From RACS-047 sp031553855 (GTDB taxonomy: Bacteria; Bacillota; Clostridia; Christensenellales; Pumilibacteraceae), in NCBI GenBank assembly GCA_031553855.1, contig JAVBKW010000002.1:18723-82722 (forward strand): a DNA stretch of 64,000 nucleotides, read 5' to 3'. The position numbers were made by a program, and so were the translations under genes. Shown here piece by piece: positions 24,521 to 32,354 of this stretch; position 1 is the stretch's first letter; every line of letters begins with the position of its first letter. Under the pieces are notes generated by a model. That model searched no databases and was not told where the DNA came from. It saw only the letters and a list, made by a program, of their open reading frames with translations.

Positions 24521-24555
24521 ATAAAAAATATAGCCTAAATATGGCAAAATGTCAA
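24518..24555 (-). promoter_or_regulatory. sfp-type gene promoter, apparently leaderless
   Basis: On the minus strand: TTGACA (24555-24550), 17-nt spacer, TATATT (24532-24527), six bases, ATG (24520). No ribosome site. Transcription would begin at the start codon. Same geometry as the GlpK, TrmH-type and DUF1538 genes. Confidence 0.65.
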
Positions 24556-24636
24556 ACGCAGATCATAAAAGAGCGGCTAAGTATTTTTAAGCTGTTTTTA
24601 AGCAAAAAGCAAAAAATGAAAAAAATGAAAAACCGC

Positions 24637-24665
24637 TTGACTTTCGGCATAAGATGTACTAGAAT
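24637..24665 (+). promoter_or_regulatory. Promoter of the T-box/trpB transcript
   Basis: TTGACT (24637-24642), 17-nt spacer and TAGAAT (24660-24665), divergent from the Sfp-type gene. Confidence 0.65.
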
Positions 24666-24671
24666 AAATCT

Positions 24672-24960
24672 ATAAATCTTTGAAACCGGAATCGAGTCTT
24701 TTTAGAGGATTTTTCAGAGAGCGCGTAAAGGGTGTGATGCGTGCGGATCTTGGAAAGACGAGTTGGGCCGGTCTAGATGCGGCGAGGAAATGCGCCGACG
24801 TCGGGGAGAGCCGTCGTTATCAGGCTTTAGGGTATGATAGTACCTTTTAAAAGAGGACGGCTATAAAAGCCGTTAAATCAAGGTGGCACCACGGTATATG
24901 AATTATCGTCCTTGAAAAATGCTTTTCAATGCGTTTTTCAGGGGCTTTTTATTTTATCCG
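24672..24960 (+). ncRNA. T-box riboswitch leader
   Basis: The leader contains the T-box itself, AGGTGGCACCACGG (24881-24894), preceded by the Stem I region (starting near AGAGAG at 24716) and Stem III (about 24825-24878), and followed by a terminator (CCTTGAAAAA at 24910-24919 with TTTTTCAGGG at 24934-24943, then TTTTT). Uncharged tRNA binding would disrupt the terminator and allow trpB expression. Tryptophan (UGG) is expected from the gene but I could not place the specifier loop with confidence. Confidence 0.88.
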
Positions 24961-24968
24961 GAGAATAA

Positions 24969-25016
24969 ATGAATGCCGAAGTTAAACGCAGGGTCAGGCA
25001 AGGCTCTTTTGTCTAA
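24969..25016 (+). CDS. Possible 15-codon leader peptide between T-box and trpB
   Basis: An ATG at 24969 with GGAG seven bases upstream opens a 15-codon frame (MNAEVKRRVRQGSFV) ending at 25016, before the real trpB ribosome site. It has no Trp codon. It may be chance, or could affect translation of trpB. Confidence 0.25.
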   Translation: MNAEVKRRVRQGSFV

Positions 25017-25062
25017 CATTGTCGGAAGTATCGACAAAAAAAATTTTAAGGAGAATAAGATT

Positions 25063-26436
25063 ATGCCGAAAACATCAACCACGCCTATAAGGCTTCATTT
25101 AGAAGAAAACGAGATACCCGCATACTGGTACAATGTGCGCGCCGATATGAAGGCTAAGCACGAGCCTTTTTTGAATCCCGCAACGCTTAAACCCTGCACG
25201 GCGCAGGAGCTTGAGAGGGTGTTTTGCAAGGAGCTTGTAAAACAGGAGCTGGATCAGCAAACGCGCCTTATCAAGATACCGGACGGACTAAGGAAGTTCT
25301 ATCTTTCCACGCGCCCCGCGCCGCTTATCCGCGCCAAATTTTTAGAGGACGCGCTCGGAACGCCCGCGCAGATATATTACAAGCACGAGGGTAATAATAC
25401 TTCCGGCTCCCACAAGCTCAATTCCGCGGCGGCGCAGGCATATTATGCCAAAGAAGAGGGGCTCACATCGCTGACTACCGAAACCGGAGCGGGGCAATGG
25501 GGCACCGCGCTTTCTATGGCGTGCGGATTTTACGATATTGCGCTCACAGTTTATATGGTTAAGGTTTCCAGCCAGCAAAAGCCCTATCGCAAGGCGGTCA
25601 TAGAAACTTTCGGCGCAAACCTTATCCCCTCGCCCTCGGAAACTACGGAAGTCGGCAGAAAAATTTTAGCGGAGAATCCCGGAACGGGCGGCTCTTTGGG
25701 CTGCGCTATTTCTGAAGCCGTTGAAACTGCGGTAAAAACTGCCGGATGCCGTTACGTTTTGGGCAGCGTGCTCGATCACGTCGTGCTGCACCAGTCCATT
25801 ATCGGGCAGGAGTGCAAGGCGGCGTTCGATAAATACGATATAAAGCCCGACATTATAATTGGCTGCGCGGGCGGCGGCTCTAATCTCGGCGGCCTTATTT
25901 CGCCGTTTATCGGAGATAAGATAAACGGAAAATCCGACACGCGTTTTATAGCAGTCGAACCGGCCTCATGCCCCTCTTTGACGCGCGGCAAATACGCCTA
26001 CGACTTCGGCGACACCGGCAAAACTACTCCGCTTATGAAGATGTATACTCTCGGTAGCGGCTTTATGCCCTCGTCCAGCCACGCGGGCGGGCTGCGCTAC
26101 CACGGTATGAGCCCGATAGTTTCAAAGCTGTATCACGACGGTTATATGGAAGCCAGAAGCGTCGCGCAGACGGAGGTTTTTGCGGCGGCTAAATATTTTG
26201 CTAAGGTGGAAGGCATCCTTCCCGCGCCCGAATCCGCCCACGCTATCAAGGGCGCGATAGATGAGGCGCTCGTCTGCAAAAAAACCGGCGAAAAGAAAAC
26301 GATCCTTTTCGGCCTGACCGGAACGGGCTACTTCGATATGGCCGCATATATGGAGTACAATAACGGCAATATGAAGGACTATATCCCTACCGATGAAGAT
26401 TTAGCAAAGGGCTTTGCCTCGCTTCCCGTCGTTTAA
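25063..26436 (+). CDS. trpB: TrpB2-type tryptophan synthase beta chain
   Basis: 457 residues, the length of the TrpB2 class (long N-terminus: IPAYWYNVRADMKAKHEPFLNP). PLP Lys in YYKHEGNNTSGSHKLNSAAAQ, the catalytic region TTETGAGQWGTAL and the phosphate loop GCAGGGSNLGG are clear. It makes Trp from Ser and indole. No trpA or other trp gene is adjacent, so it probably salvages free indole. I start at 25063 (AAGGAG nine bases upstream) rather than 24973. It is controlled by the T-box leader, which fits tRNA-Trp sensing. Confidence 0.92.
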   Translation: MPKTSTTPIRLHLEENEIPAYWYNVRADMKAKHEPFLNPATLKPCTAQELERVFCKELVKQELDQQTRLIKIPDGLRKFYLSTRPAPLIRAKFLEDALGTPAQIYYKHEGNNTSGSHKLNSAAAQAYYAKEEGLTSLTTETGAGQWGTALSMACGFYDIALTVYMVKVSSQQKPYRKAVIETFGANLIPSPSETTEVGRKILAENPGTGGSLGCAISEAVETAVKTAGCRYVLGSVLDHVVLHQSIIGQECKAAFDKYDIKPDIIIGCAGGGSNLGGLISPFIGDKINGKSDTRFIAVEPASCPSLTRGKYAYDFGDTGKTTPLMKMYTLGSGFMPSSSHAGGLRYHGMSPIVSKLYHDGYMEARSVAQTEVFAAAKYFAKVEGILPAPESAHAIKGAIDEALVCKKTGEKKTILFGLTGTGYFDMAAYMEYNNGNMKDYIPTDEDLAKGFASLPVV

Positions 26437-26518
26437 GGCGCGGTGCGGACTATAAAAACACGCTTTGCCGCCTTTGCTTAAAAACATTCATTGTCCGCGC
26501 ATAAATTTTAGCAAAATG

Positions 26519-26553
26519 TTGAAAAACCTTTGCGTCTGTGATATAATAAACTT
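26519..26553 (+). promoter_or_regulatory. glpK promoter, apparently leaderless
   Basis: TTGAAA (26519-26524), 17-nt spacer, TATAAT (26542-26547), six bases (AAACTT), ATG (26554). No ribosome site can be seen. Confidence 0.7.
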
Positions 26554-28044
26554 ATGGAAAAAAAATATGTCCTTTCGCTCGACCAGGGTACGACAAGCTC
26601 AAGAGCGATACTTTTTGATAAGAACGGAACCGCGGTAGAAAAGGTTTCAAAGGAATTTAAGCAGATATACCCGCAGCCCGGATGGGTAGAGCATGACGGT
26701 GAGGATATCTTTTCGTCCGTTATGTACTGCATAAGGGAAGTCATTGAAAAGGCGGGAATTAAAGCGGAAGAAATAGATTCTCTGGGCATTACGAACCAGC
26801 GCGAAACTACCCTTGTCTGGAACAAGGAAACAGGCAGGCCGGTACACAATGCTATCGTGTGGCAATGCCGCAGGACGGGAGGCTATTGCGAGGAGCTGAA
26901 AGAGCGCGGATACGAGCCGATGATACGCGCAAAAACCGGCTTAGTAGCGGACGCATACTTTTCCGCAACCAAGCTAAAGTGGCTGCTAGATACCGTAGAA
27001 GGCGTTAAAAACGATGCCCAAAGCGGAAAGCTGCTTTTCGGCACTGTAGATACATACCTGATGTGGCGTTTTTCCGGAGGCAAAATATTCGCAACAGACT
27101 ACACAAATGCGTCGCGCACGATGCTTTACAATATACATGAAAGGCGTTGGGACGAGGAGCTTTTAAAGTTTTTTTCTGTTCCCTCAATTATGCTGCCGGA
27201 GGTTTTTGCCTCGTCGCATTTATACGGCTGCACCGACCCGGAAATTTTCGGCGCGCGCATTCCCGTCTGCGGCGTCGCCGGCGACCAGCAGGCCGCGCTT
27301 TTCGGGCAGTTATGCACCGAAAAAGGCAGTATCAAAAATACGTACGGTACTGGCTGTTTCCTTTTGATGAATACCGGCAAAACGGCGGTAAATTCAAAGA
27401 GGGGGCTTATAACTACCTTAGCAGCGTCTTTAGATACTCAGCCGGATTACTGTTTAGAGGGCAGCGTGTTTGTGGGCGGGGCTGTGGTGCAATGGCTGCG
27501 CGACGAAATGGGGCTTATTGCAACTTCGGCCCAATCCGAGGAGCTTGCCGTTTCTGTCCCCGATTCAGGCGGCGTGTATTTCGTTCCCGCGTTCACAGGC
27601 CTTGGCGCGCCGCATTGGGACGCCTCCGCAAAAGGAATGATTTGCGGCATAACCCGCGGAACGACAAAAGCGCATATAGTGCGCGCGGCCCTAGAGTCGG
27701 TAGCGTTTCAGGTTTTTGACGTTATGCACGCTATGGAAAGCGATACCGGCGCGAAAATAAAAACGCTGAACGTAGACGGCGGAGCTAGCGCAAACGATTT
27801 TTTAATGCGGTTCCAGTCCGGCATTTCCTCGTGCGAAGTTGTGCGTCCGCAAATGAAGGAGCTTACTTCCCTCGGAGCGGCGTACCTTGCGGGGCTTAAA
27901 ACCGGATTTTTTGAAAGCGTAGAAAAGCTCAAAAAGCTTTCGCAAAAAAGCACGGACGTTTTTCATCCTGCTTTAGACGAGGACACGCGGCAAAAAAGGC
28001 TGTTTGAATGGGAAACGGCTGTCGCAAGGACGAAAATCCGCTAA
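26554..28044 (+). CDS. glpK: Glycerol kinase
   Basis: 496 residues, normal length. FGGY-family signatures: LSLDQGTTSSRAILFD at the N-terminus, TNQRETTLVW, TDYTNASRTML, VAGDQQAALFGQ and GGAVVQWLRDE, LNVDGGASANDFLMRFQ. It phosphorylates glycerol to sn-glycerol 3-phosphate. In many Firmicutes a His in YHFFG, 13 residues before GDQQ, is phosphorylated by HPr; here the same place reads PEIFG, with Glu. Regulation by the PTS would then be absent. No glpF or glpD is beside it. The gene seems to be leaderless. Confidence 0.93.
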   Translation: MEKKYVLSLDQGTTSSRAILFDKNGTAVEKVSKEFKQIYPQPGWVEHDGEDIFSSVMYCIREVIEKAGIKAEEIDSLGITNQRETTLVWNKETGRPVHNAIVWQCRRTGGYCEELKERGYEPMIRAKTGLVADAYFSATKLKWLLDTVEGVKNDAQSGKLLFGTVDTYLMWRFSGGKIFATDYTNASRTMLYNIHERRWDEELLKFFSVPSIMLPEVFASSHLYGCTDPEIFGARIPVCGVAGDQQAALFGQLCTEKGSIKNTYGTGCFLLMNTGKTAVNSKRGLITTLAASLDTQPDYCLEGSVFVGGAVVQWLRDEMGLIATSAQSEELAVSVPDSGGVYFVPAFTGLGAPHWDASAKGMICGITRGTTKAHIVRAALESVAFQVFDVMHAMESDTGAKIKTLNVDGGASANDFLMRFQSGISSCEVVRPQMKELTSLGAAYLAGLKTGFFESVEKLKKLSQKSTDVFHPALDEDTRQKRLFEWETAVARTKIR

Positions 28045-28161
28045 AAGGCCTGAAAAAGGCAAGGGCGCGCTTTTGAAAACGGCCGCCGCACCAAAAAGAG
28101 AGCCGCTCTTTGAAAAAAACTATAAAACAATTATTTAAAGTAAAGAGGTTTTAACCTTAAA

Positions 28162-29343
28162 ATGAAAATAGAAGCGTTTGATTATATAAAAAGAGCAACA
28201 AAAGAGCTGAACGCGCAGAAAGCGCCGCTTGAGACCGCCGCGGCGGAGCTTTCGGGTTATCTGCAAAAAATATTTGAATCCTCCGACGACGCTGTCAGCT
28301 TTATTTCGCGAATCAAAACTGCGGACAGCCTGCGTGAAAAGATCATAAGAAACGAGCTGTATAAAAAATATGACCTCAACAAAATGTTCGAGAGCCTTTC
28401 CGATATTATCGGAGTGCGTATCGGCTGCCGGTTTTTAAAGGATGAAAAGGGCATATACGAGCGTCTTAAGCGGCACTTCTTTTTGGAGAATGAATACGGG
28501 CTCAACTATCATCCCGACAACCCCAATATTTGCTTGAAGCTCTGCACCCAGCAGCCGGAGCGCCAGCATAACGGTTTTGACATCTACCGCATCGACGGAT
28601 ACGTGATAAACGGCAAAAAGTACAGATTCGAGCTGCAGATCAAATCGCTTATAAACAATTTTTGGTCGGATATCGAGCATAAGATCATCTACAAAAACAA
28701 ACGCTATTTAGGCGGCGATAATTTTATACGCGACCTTATGAATTCGATTTACGCTAACCTTGTCAATATAGATATGCAGCTTAGTATGCTGTTCGACCGC
28801 AGCGTGGACCGTTCCAACACCGAGTTTTTCGCGCAGACGGAAAACATCATCACGGTTATGATGGATGAGCTGTCAAGCGAGCTTGTAGAGTATAAAACCG
28901 GAATTGCCGTCAATATGAACGAGTATTCGCAAAGCCTTGTGCATTACATACTTACAAGCTCGTCGTTCAAAAAAGCGTCCGATAAGAATCAGGAAATATA
29001 TTCGGGCGTGGTGATGAATCTTATCTCGCGACTTCAGAGCATAGAGTTTATGCAGATACCTATCGGCGAGGAAATAGCCTTGCCCCAAAATATTGAGTAT
29101 GGCGACGAGCTGCAAAAAGTCTGCGGGGAAAAATTCCGCAGCGAGGTCAATTCCGATTTTTTCGTCAACACTTTTTTTCACATCCTCTTCAGCCTCGAAA
29201 CGGGGAACGACCTTTCGGATTTTTTAAGCTTTGTGAGTTATTTTGCCGATAATTTCAGAAAAGTCCATAAGGATATGACTGAAAAAGAAGTGATTGAACT
29301 CGCCGGAAACAGCCGCCCGCAAAAGCTGATCTGCGTAAAGTAA
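28162..29343 (+). CDS. RelA/SpoT-domain protein (probable alarmone synthetase)
   Basis: 393 residues. The synthetase domain covers about residues 45-210: RIKTADSLREKIIRNELY, SDIIGVRIGCRFLKDE and YRFELQIKSLINNFWSDIEHKIIYKN match the RelA_SpoT fold, including the conserved ELQI-type strand. No HD hydrolase, TGS or ACT domain is present. The C-terminal 180 residues are helical and of unknown role, so it is larger than the small synthetases RelP/RelQ (about 210-260). It may make (p)ppGpp or a related alarmone. AAAGAGG precedes the ATG. Confidence 0.8.
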   Translation: MKIEAFDYIKRATKELNAQKAPLETAAAELSGYLQKIFESSDDAVSFISRIKTADSLREKIIRNELYKKYDLNKMFESLSDIIGVRIGCRFLKDEKGIYERLKRHFFLENEYGLNYHPDNPNICLKLCTQQPERQHNGFDIYRIDGYVINGKKYRFELQIKSLINNFWSDIEHKIIYKNKRYLGGDNFIRDLMNSIYANLVNIDMQLSMLFDRSVDRSNTEFFAQTENIITVMMDELSSELVEYKTGIAVNMNEYSQSLVHYILTSSSFKKASDKNQEIYSGVVMNLISRLQSIEFMQIPIGEEIALPQNIEYGDELQKVCGEKFRSEVNSDFFVNTFFHILFSLETGNDLSDFLSFVSYFADNFRKVHKDMTEKEVIELAGNSRPQKLICVK

Positions 29344-29373
29344 AAAGGCGCTGTATCAACGATTGAAAATGAC

Positions 29374-29402
29374 TTGATTTTAAAAAGGTTATATTATATA
29401 AT
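29374..29402 (+). promoter_or_regulatory. metK-luxS promoter
   Basis: TTGATT (29374-29379), 17-nt spacer, TATAAT (29397-29402). The short 50-base leader leaves no room for a SAM riboswitch. Confidence 0.65.
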
Positions 29403-29454
29403 GACTATTCTTTCACGGAAATTTTGTTATAGACACGGAGGTTAAAATATACTT

Positions 29455-30627
29455 ATGAAAAGATTATTCACGTCTGAAAGCGTTACGGAAGGGCATCCCG
29501 ACAAAGTTTGCGATACGATTTCGGATTCGGTTTTAGATGAAATACTCACCCAGGACCCTGATTCGAGAGTCGCATGCGAAACCTGCGTTACGACGGGTTT
29601 TGTGCTTGTTATGGGCGAAATTACGACCAACGCCTACGCCGACGTTGAGGCCATAGCGCGAAAAGCGATAAAGAACATCGGCTACATCGACAGCGCGCTG
29701 GGTTTTGACGCGCTTTCCTGTTCGGTTATGACGACTATCCACAGCCAAAGCCCCGATATCGCAATGGGCGTGGATAAATCGCTTGAGGTCAAAAGCGGAG
29801 CGGGCGACGACTACGACCTTACCGGCGCGGGCGATCAGGGTATGATGTTCGGCTACGCGTGCAACGAAACGCCGCAGCTTATGCCGTTGCCCATAACGCT
29901 TGCCCACGCGCTCACGCGCCAGCTTACAAAGGTGCGGAAAGACAAGACCCTTAATTATCTGCGTCCGGACGGAAAGGCGCAGGTAACGGTCGAATATGTA
30001 AACGATTTACCCGTCAGAGTCGATACTGTTGTAGTTTCCGCCCAGCACGACCCTGATACCGATATGGCAAAGCTTGCTTTTGATATAAAGGAGCAAGTCA
30101 TAAAAAAAGCGATACCCGCAAATCTTTTGGACGATAAAACTAAATTTTACATTAACCCCACGGGCAGCTTTGTAGTGGGCGGCCCTATGGGCGATTCGGG
30201 CCTTACCGGCAGGAAGATAATCGCCGACACCTACGGCGGATATTGCCCGCACGGCGGCGGCGCGTTTTCGGGAAAGGACCCCACAAAGGTAGACCGCAGC
30301 GCGTGCTATATGGCGCGTTACGTGTGCAAAAATATTGTCGCCTCAAATATGGCGGACAGATGTGAAATGCAGGTCAGCTACGCTATCGGCGTGGCGCGGC
30401 CGGTTTCGGTTTATATCGATACCTTCGGTACGGGAAAACTGCCCGACGATAAAATAACCGAAATAGTCTTAAAGGAGTTCGATCTGCGCCCCAAGGCCAT
30501 CATCGACAAGCTGGATCTTAAAAAACCTATCTACGCCAAAACCGCCAACTACGGGCATTTCGGCAATCCTGATTTTGCATGGGAAAAAACCGATAAGGCT
30601 CATATTCTCCAAGAATATTTAAAATAG
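29455..30627 (+). CDS. metK: S-adenosylmethionine synthetase
   Basis: 390 residues, usual length. ATP-binding and signature stretches are clear: SESVTEGHPDKVCDTISDS, GAGDQGMMFGYA and GGGAFSGKDPTKVDRS. It makes SAM from Met and ATP in the cytoplasm. CGGAGG lies before the ATG. luxS follows after one base, so both steps, making SAM and recycling its by-product after methyl transfer, are co-expressed. Confidence 0.97.
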   Translation: MKRLFTSESVTEGHPDKVCDTISDSVLDEILTQDPDSRVACETCVTTGFVLVMGEITTNAYADVEAIARKAIKNIGYIDSALGFDALSCSVMTTIHSQSPDIAMGVDKSLEVKSGAGDDYDLTGAGDQGMMFGYACNETPQLMPLPITLAHALTRQLTKVRKDKTLNYLRPDGKAQVTVEYVNDLPVRVDTVVVSAQHDPDTDMAKLAFDIKEQVIKKAIPANLLDDKTKFYINPTGSFVVGGPMGDSGLTGRKIIADTYGGYCPHGGGAFSGKDPTKVDRSACYMARYVCKNIVASNMADRCEMQVSYAIGVARPVSVYIDTFGTGKLPDDKITEIVLKEFDLRPKAIIDKLDLKKPIYAKTANYGHFGNPDFAWEKTDKAHILQEYLK

Positions 30628-30628
30628 T

Positions 30629-31081
30629 ATGGAAAAAATAAAAAGCTTTACCGTAGACCATTTGGTTCTTCAAAAGGGCCTCTATCTGAGCCGCGCGGAC
30701 GGCGGTATTATAACTGCCGACCTTAGGATGTGCGCGCCCTATAAGGACGCTCTTTTATCTAACGCCGCGCTCCATTCTTTAGAGCATATCTTAGCTACGG
30801 TTTTAAGGAACGGCCGCCTCAAAGAAAATGTCGTATACGTCGGCCCTATGGGCTGCCAGACCGGCTTTTACTGCCTGTTTAGGGATGCGGCGGAAAAGGA
30901 AATAGTGTCTGAAATAGTCGCGGCTTTTAAGTACATCGCGCAAACAGATTTTGATATGCCGGGCAGCTCCGAAGCAGAATGCGGCAATTGCCGTAATTTA
31001 AGCGTTCTTGAGGCTAAAGATGCGGCAAAAAACTATTATGCCGTAATTAAAAATAAAACCGTTTTCGATGAATACCGGTGA
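30629..31081 (+). CDS. luxS: S-ribosylhomocysteine lyase
   Basis: 150 residues. The metal site HSLEHILATVLRN (HxxEH) and the distal ECGNC cysteine, with GPMGCQTGFY, identify LuxS. It splits S-ribosylhomocysteine into homocysteine and the precursor of autoinducer-2. The ATG is one base after the metK stop, so translation is coupled; no separate ribosome site is obvious. The nucleosidase (Pfs) that feeds it is not in the window. Whether AI-2 is used as a signal is unknown. Confidence 0.95.
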   Translation: MEKIKSFTVDHLVLQKGLYLSRADGGIITADLRMCAPYKDALLSNAALHSLEHILATVLRNGRLKENVVYVGPMGCQTGFYCLFRDAAEKEIVSEIVAAFKYIAQTDFDMPGSSEAECGNCRNLSVLEAKDAAKNYYAVIKNKTVFDEYR

Positions 31082-31179
31082 TTTTGCCGGCTTTTATAAA
31101 GGCGTCCGGCGGCGTTAATTAAAATAACTTGCGATAGATTATAATTTGATTAAATTAACTCAATTAAAATATGATTCTA

Positions 31180-31208
31180 TTGACAAAACCATACTCTTTT
31201 TGTAAAAT
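31180..31208 (+). promoter_or_regulatory. Promoter of the SPFH/zinc-ribbon operon
   Basis: TTGACA (31180-31185), 17-nt spacer and TAAAAT (31203-31208); AAGGAG follows before the ATG at 31245. Confidence 0.7.
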
Positions 31209-31244
31209 ATCCTTGTAATATATCAAGGAGAGAGTGAAAGAGTT

Positions 31245-32351
31245 ATGGGGATTTTGAAGAATATTGAATGGTCTCAGGATATGAAGGGTACGCTCGTATA
31301 TAAATACGACATAAAGAACGACTACGTTTCAAAGGGCAGCGTTCTGACCGTTCGCGAGGGGCAGGTAGCGGTGTTTTGCCATAAAGGAAAAATGGCGGAC
31401 GTTTTCTTGCCCGGATACTATAAATTAGACACAAGCAGCATTCCCGTTCTTACTAAATTGATGTCGTGGAAATACGGTTTTGAAAACCCTTTCCGCTCCG
31501 ATATTTACTACGTCAATACGACGCAGTTCACCGATCAGAAGTGGGGCACGTCCAACCCCATAATTTTGCGCGACGCCGATTACGGCGCGATCCGCATAAG
31601 GGGATTCGGCACGTTCTCGTATAAGGTGGACGACGCTTTTGTTTTCCTCACCGAGCTTTCCGGAACAAACCCCACGTTCCGCACTTCCGATATCGCCGAA
31701 TACTTAAAGAGTATCGTTATAATGGGCATCACCGACGCTTTAGGCGAAAGCAAAGTCCCGCTGCTGGATATGGCGGCAAACCTTATGGAGCTTTCAAGGA
31801 CGGTCGAGGTTAAGCTTGCCGAGGATTTTAAGGCTATCGGTTTGAGGCTCGTCAAATTCAACTTCCAGAACTTCTCTCTGCCCGAGGAGCTTGAAAAAGC
31901 GCTGGATCAGAGCGCAAGCCTTGGAATGATACAGAATAAAATGGGAACTTATATGCAAAAGGCGCAGGCCGACGCAATGCTGGCAGCCGCAAAAAACCCC
32001 GGAACGGCGGGAGCGGCGATGGGCGCGGGCATGGGCCTTGGCATGGGCGCGGGCATGGGTACGATGTTCAACGGAATGATGAACGCCAATATGCACAGTC
32101 AGGACAATCAGCCCGCCCAAAATAAAGCTTCTTGCTCTAAATGCGGCGCATCTATAAACGCAAACGCAAAATTCTGCCCCGAATGCGGCGCGCCGAACGG
32201 GTCTGTATGCCCCAAATGCAAAGCGTCCGTTAAAGCAAACGCAAAATTCTGCCCCGAATGCGGCGCGTCGATGTCTGCCGTCTGCCCTAAATGCAGAGCA
32301 GCGGTCAAGTCCGGCGCAAAATTCTGCCCCGAGTGCGGTGAGAAGATATAA
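31245..32351 (+). CDS. YdjI-like SPFH-domain protein with three zinc ribbons
   Basis: 368 residues. The first 230 form an SPFH/band-7 domain (VLTVREGQVAVFCHKGKMADVFLPGYYKL ... RIRGFGTFSYKV). A Gly/Met-rich linker (GAGMGLGMGAGMGTMF) follows, then three CxxC...CxxCG zinc ribbons (SCSKCG..FCPECG, VCPKCK..FCPECG, VCPKCR..FCPECG). B. subtilis YdjI is similar and recruits the phage-shock protein PspA to the membrane. The next gene is a YdjG-like partner; no pspA is adjacent. No signal peptide. AAGGAGAG is the ribosome site. Confidence 0.8.
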   Translation: MGILKNIEWSQDMKGTLVYKYDIKNDYVSKGSVLTVREGQVAVFCHKGKMADVFLPGYYKLDTSSIPVLTKLMSWKYGFENPFRSDIYYVNTTQFTDQKWGTSNPIILRDADYGAIRIRGFGTFSYKVDDAFVFLTELSGTNPTFRTSDIAEYLKSIVIMGITDALGESKVPLLDMAANLMELSRTVEVKLAEDFKAIGLRLVKFNFQNFSLPEELEKALDQSASLGMIQNKMGTYMQKAQADAMLAAAKNPGTAGAAMGAGMGLGMGAGMGTMFNGMMNANMHSQDNQPAQNKASCSKCGASINANAKFCPECGAPNGSVCPKCKASVKANAKFCPECGASMSAVCPKCRAAVKSGAKFCPECGEKI

Positions 32352-32354
32352 AAA

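Noticed and set aside
27147..27719. 190-codon frame inside glpK in another frame
   Set aside because: Arg-rich out-of-frame translation of a well-supported gene.
29344..29454. SAM riboswitch before metK
   Set aside because: The region from the promoter to the start codon is only about 50 bases and shows no SAM-aptamer motifs.
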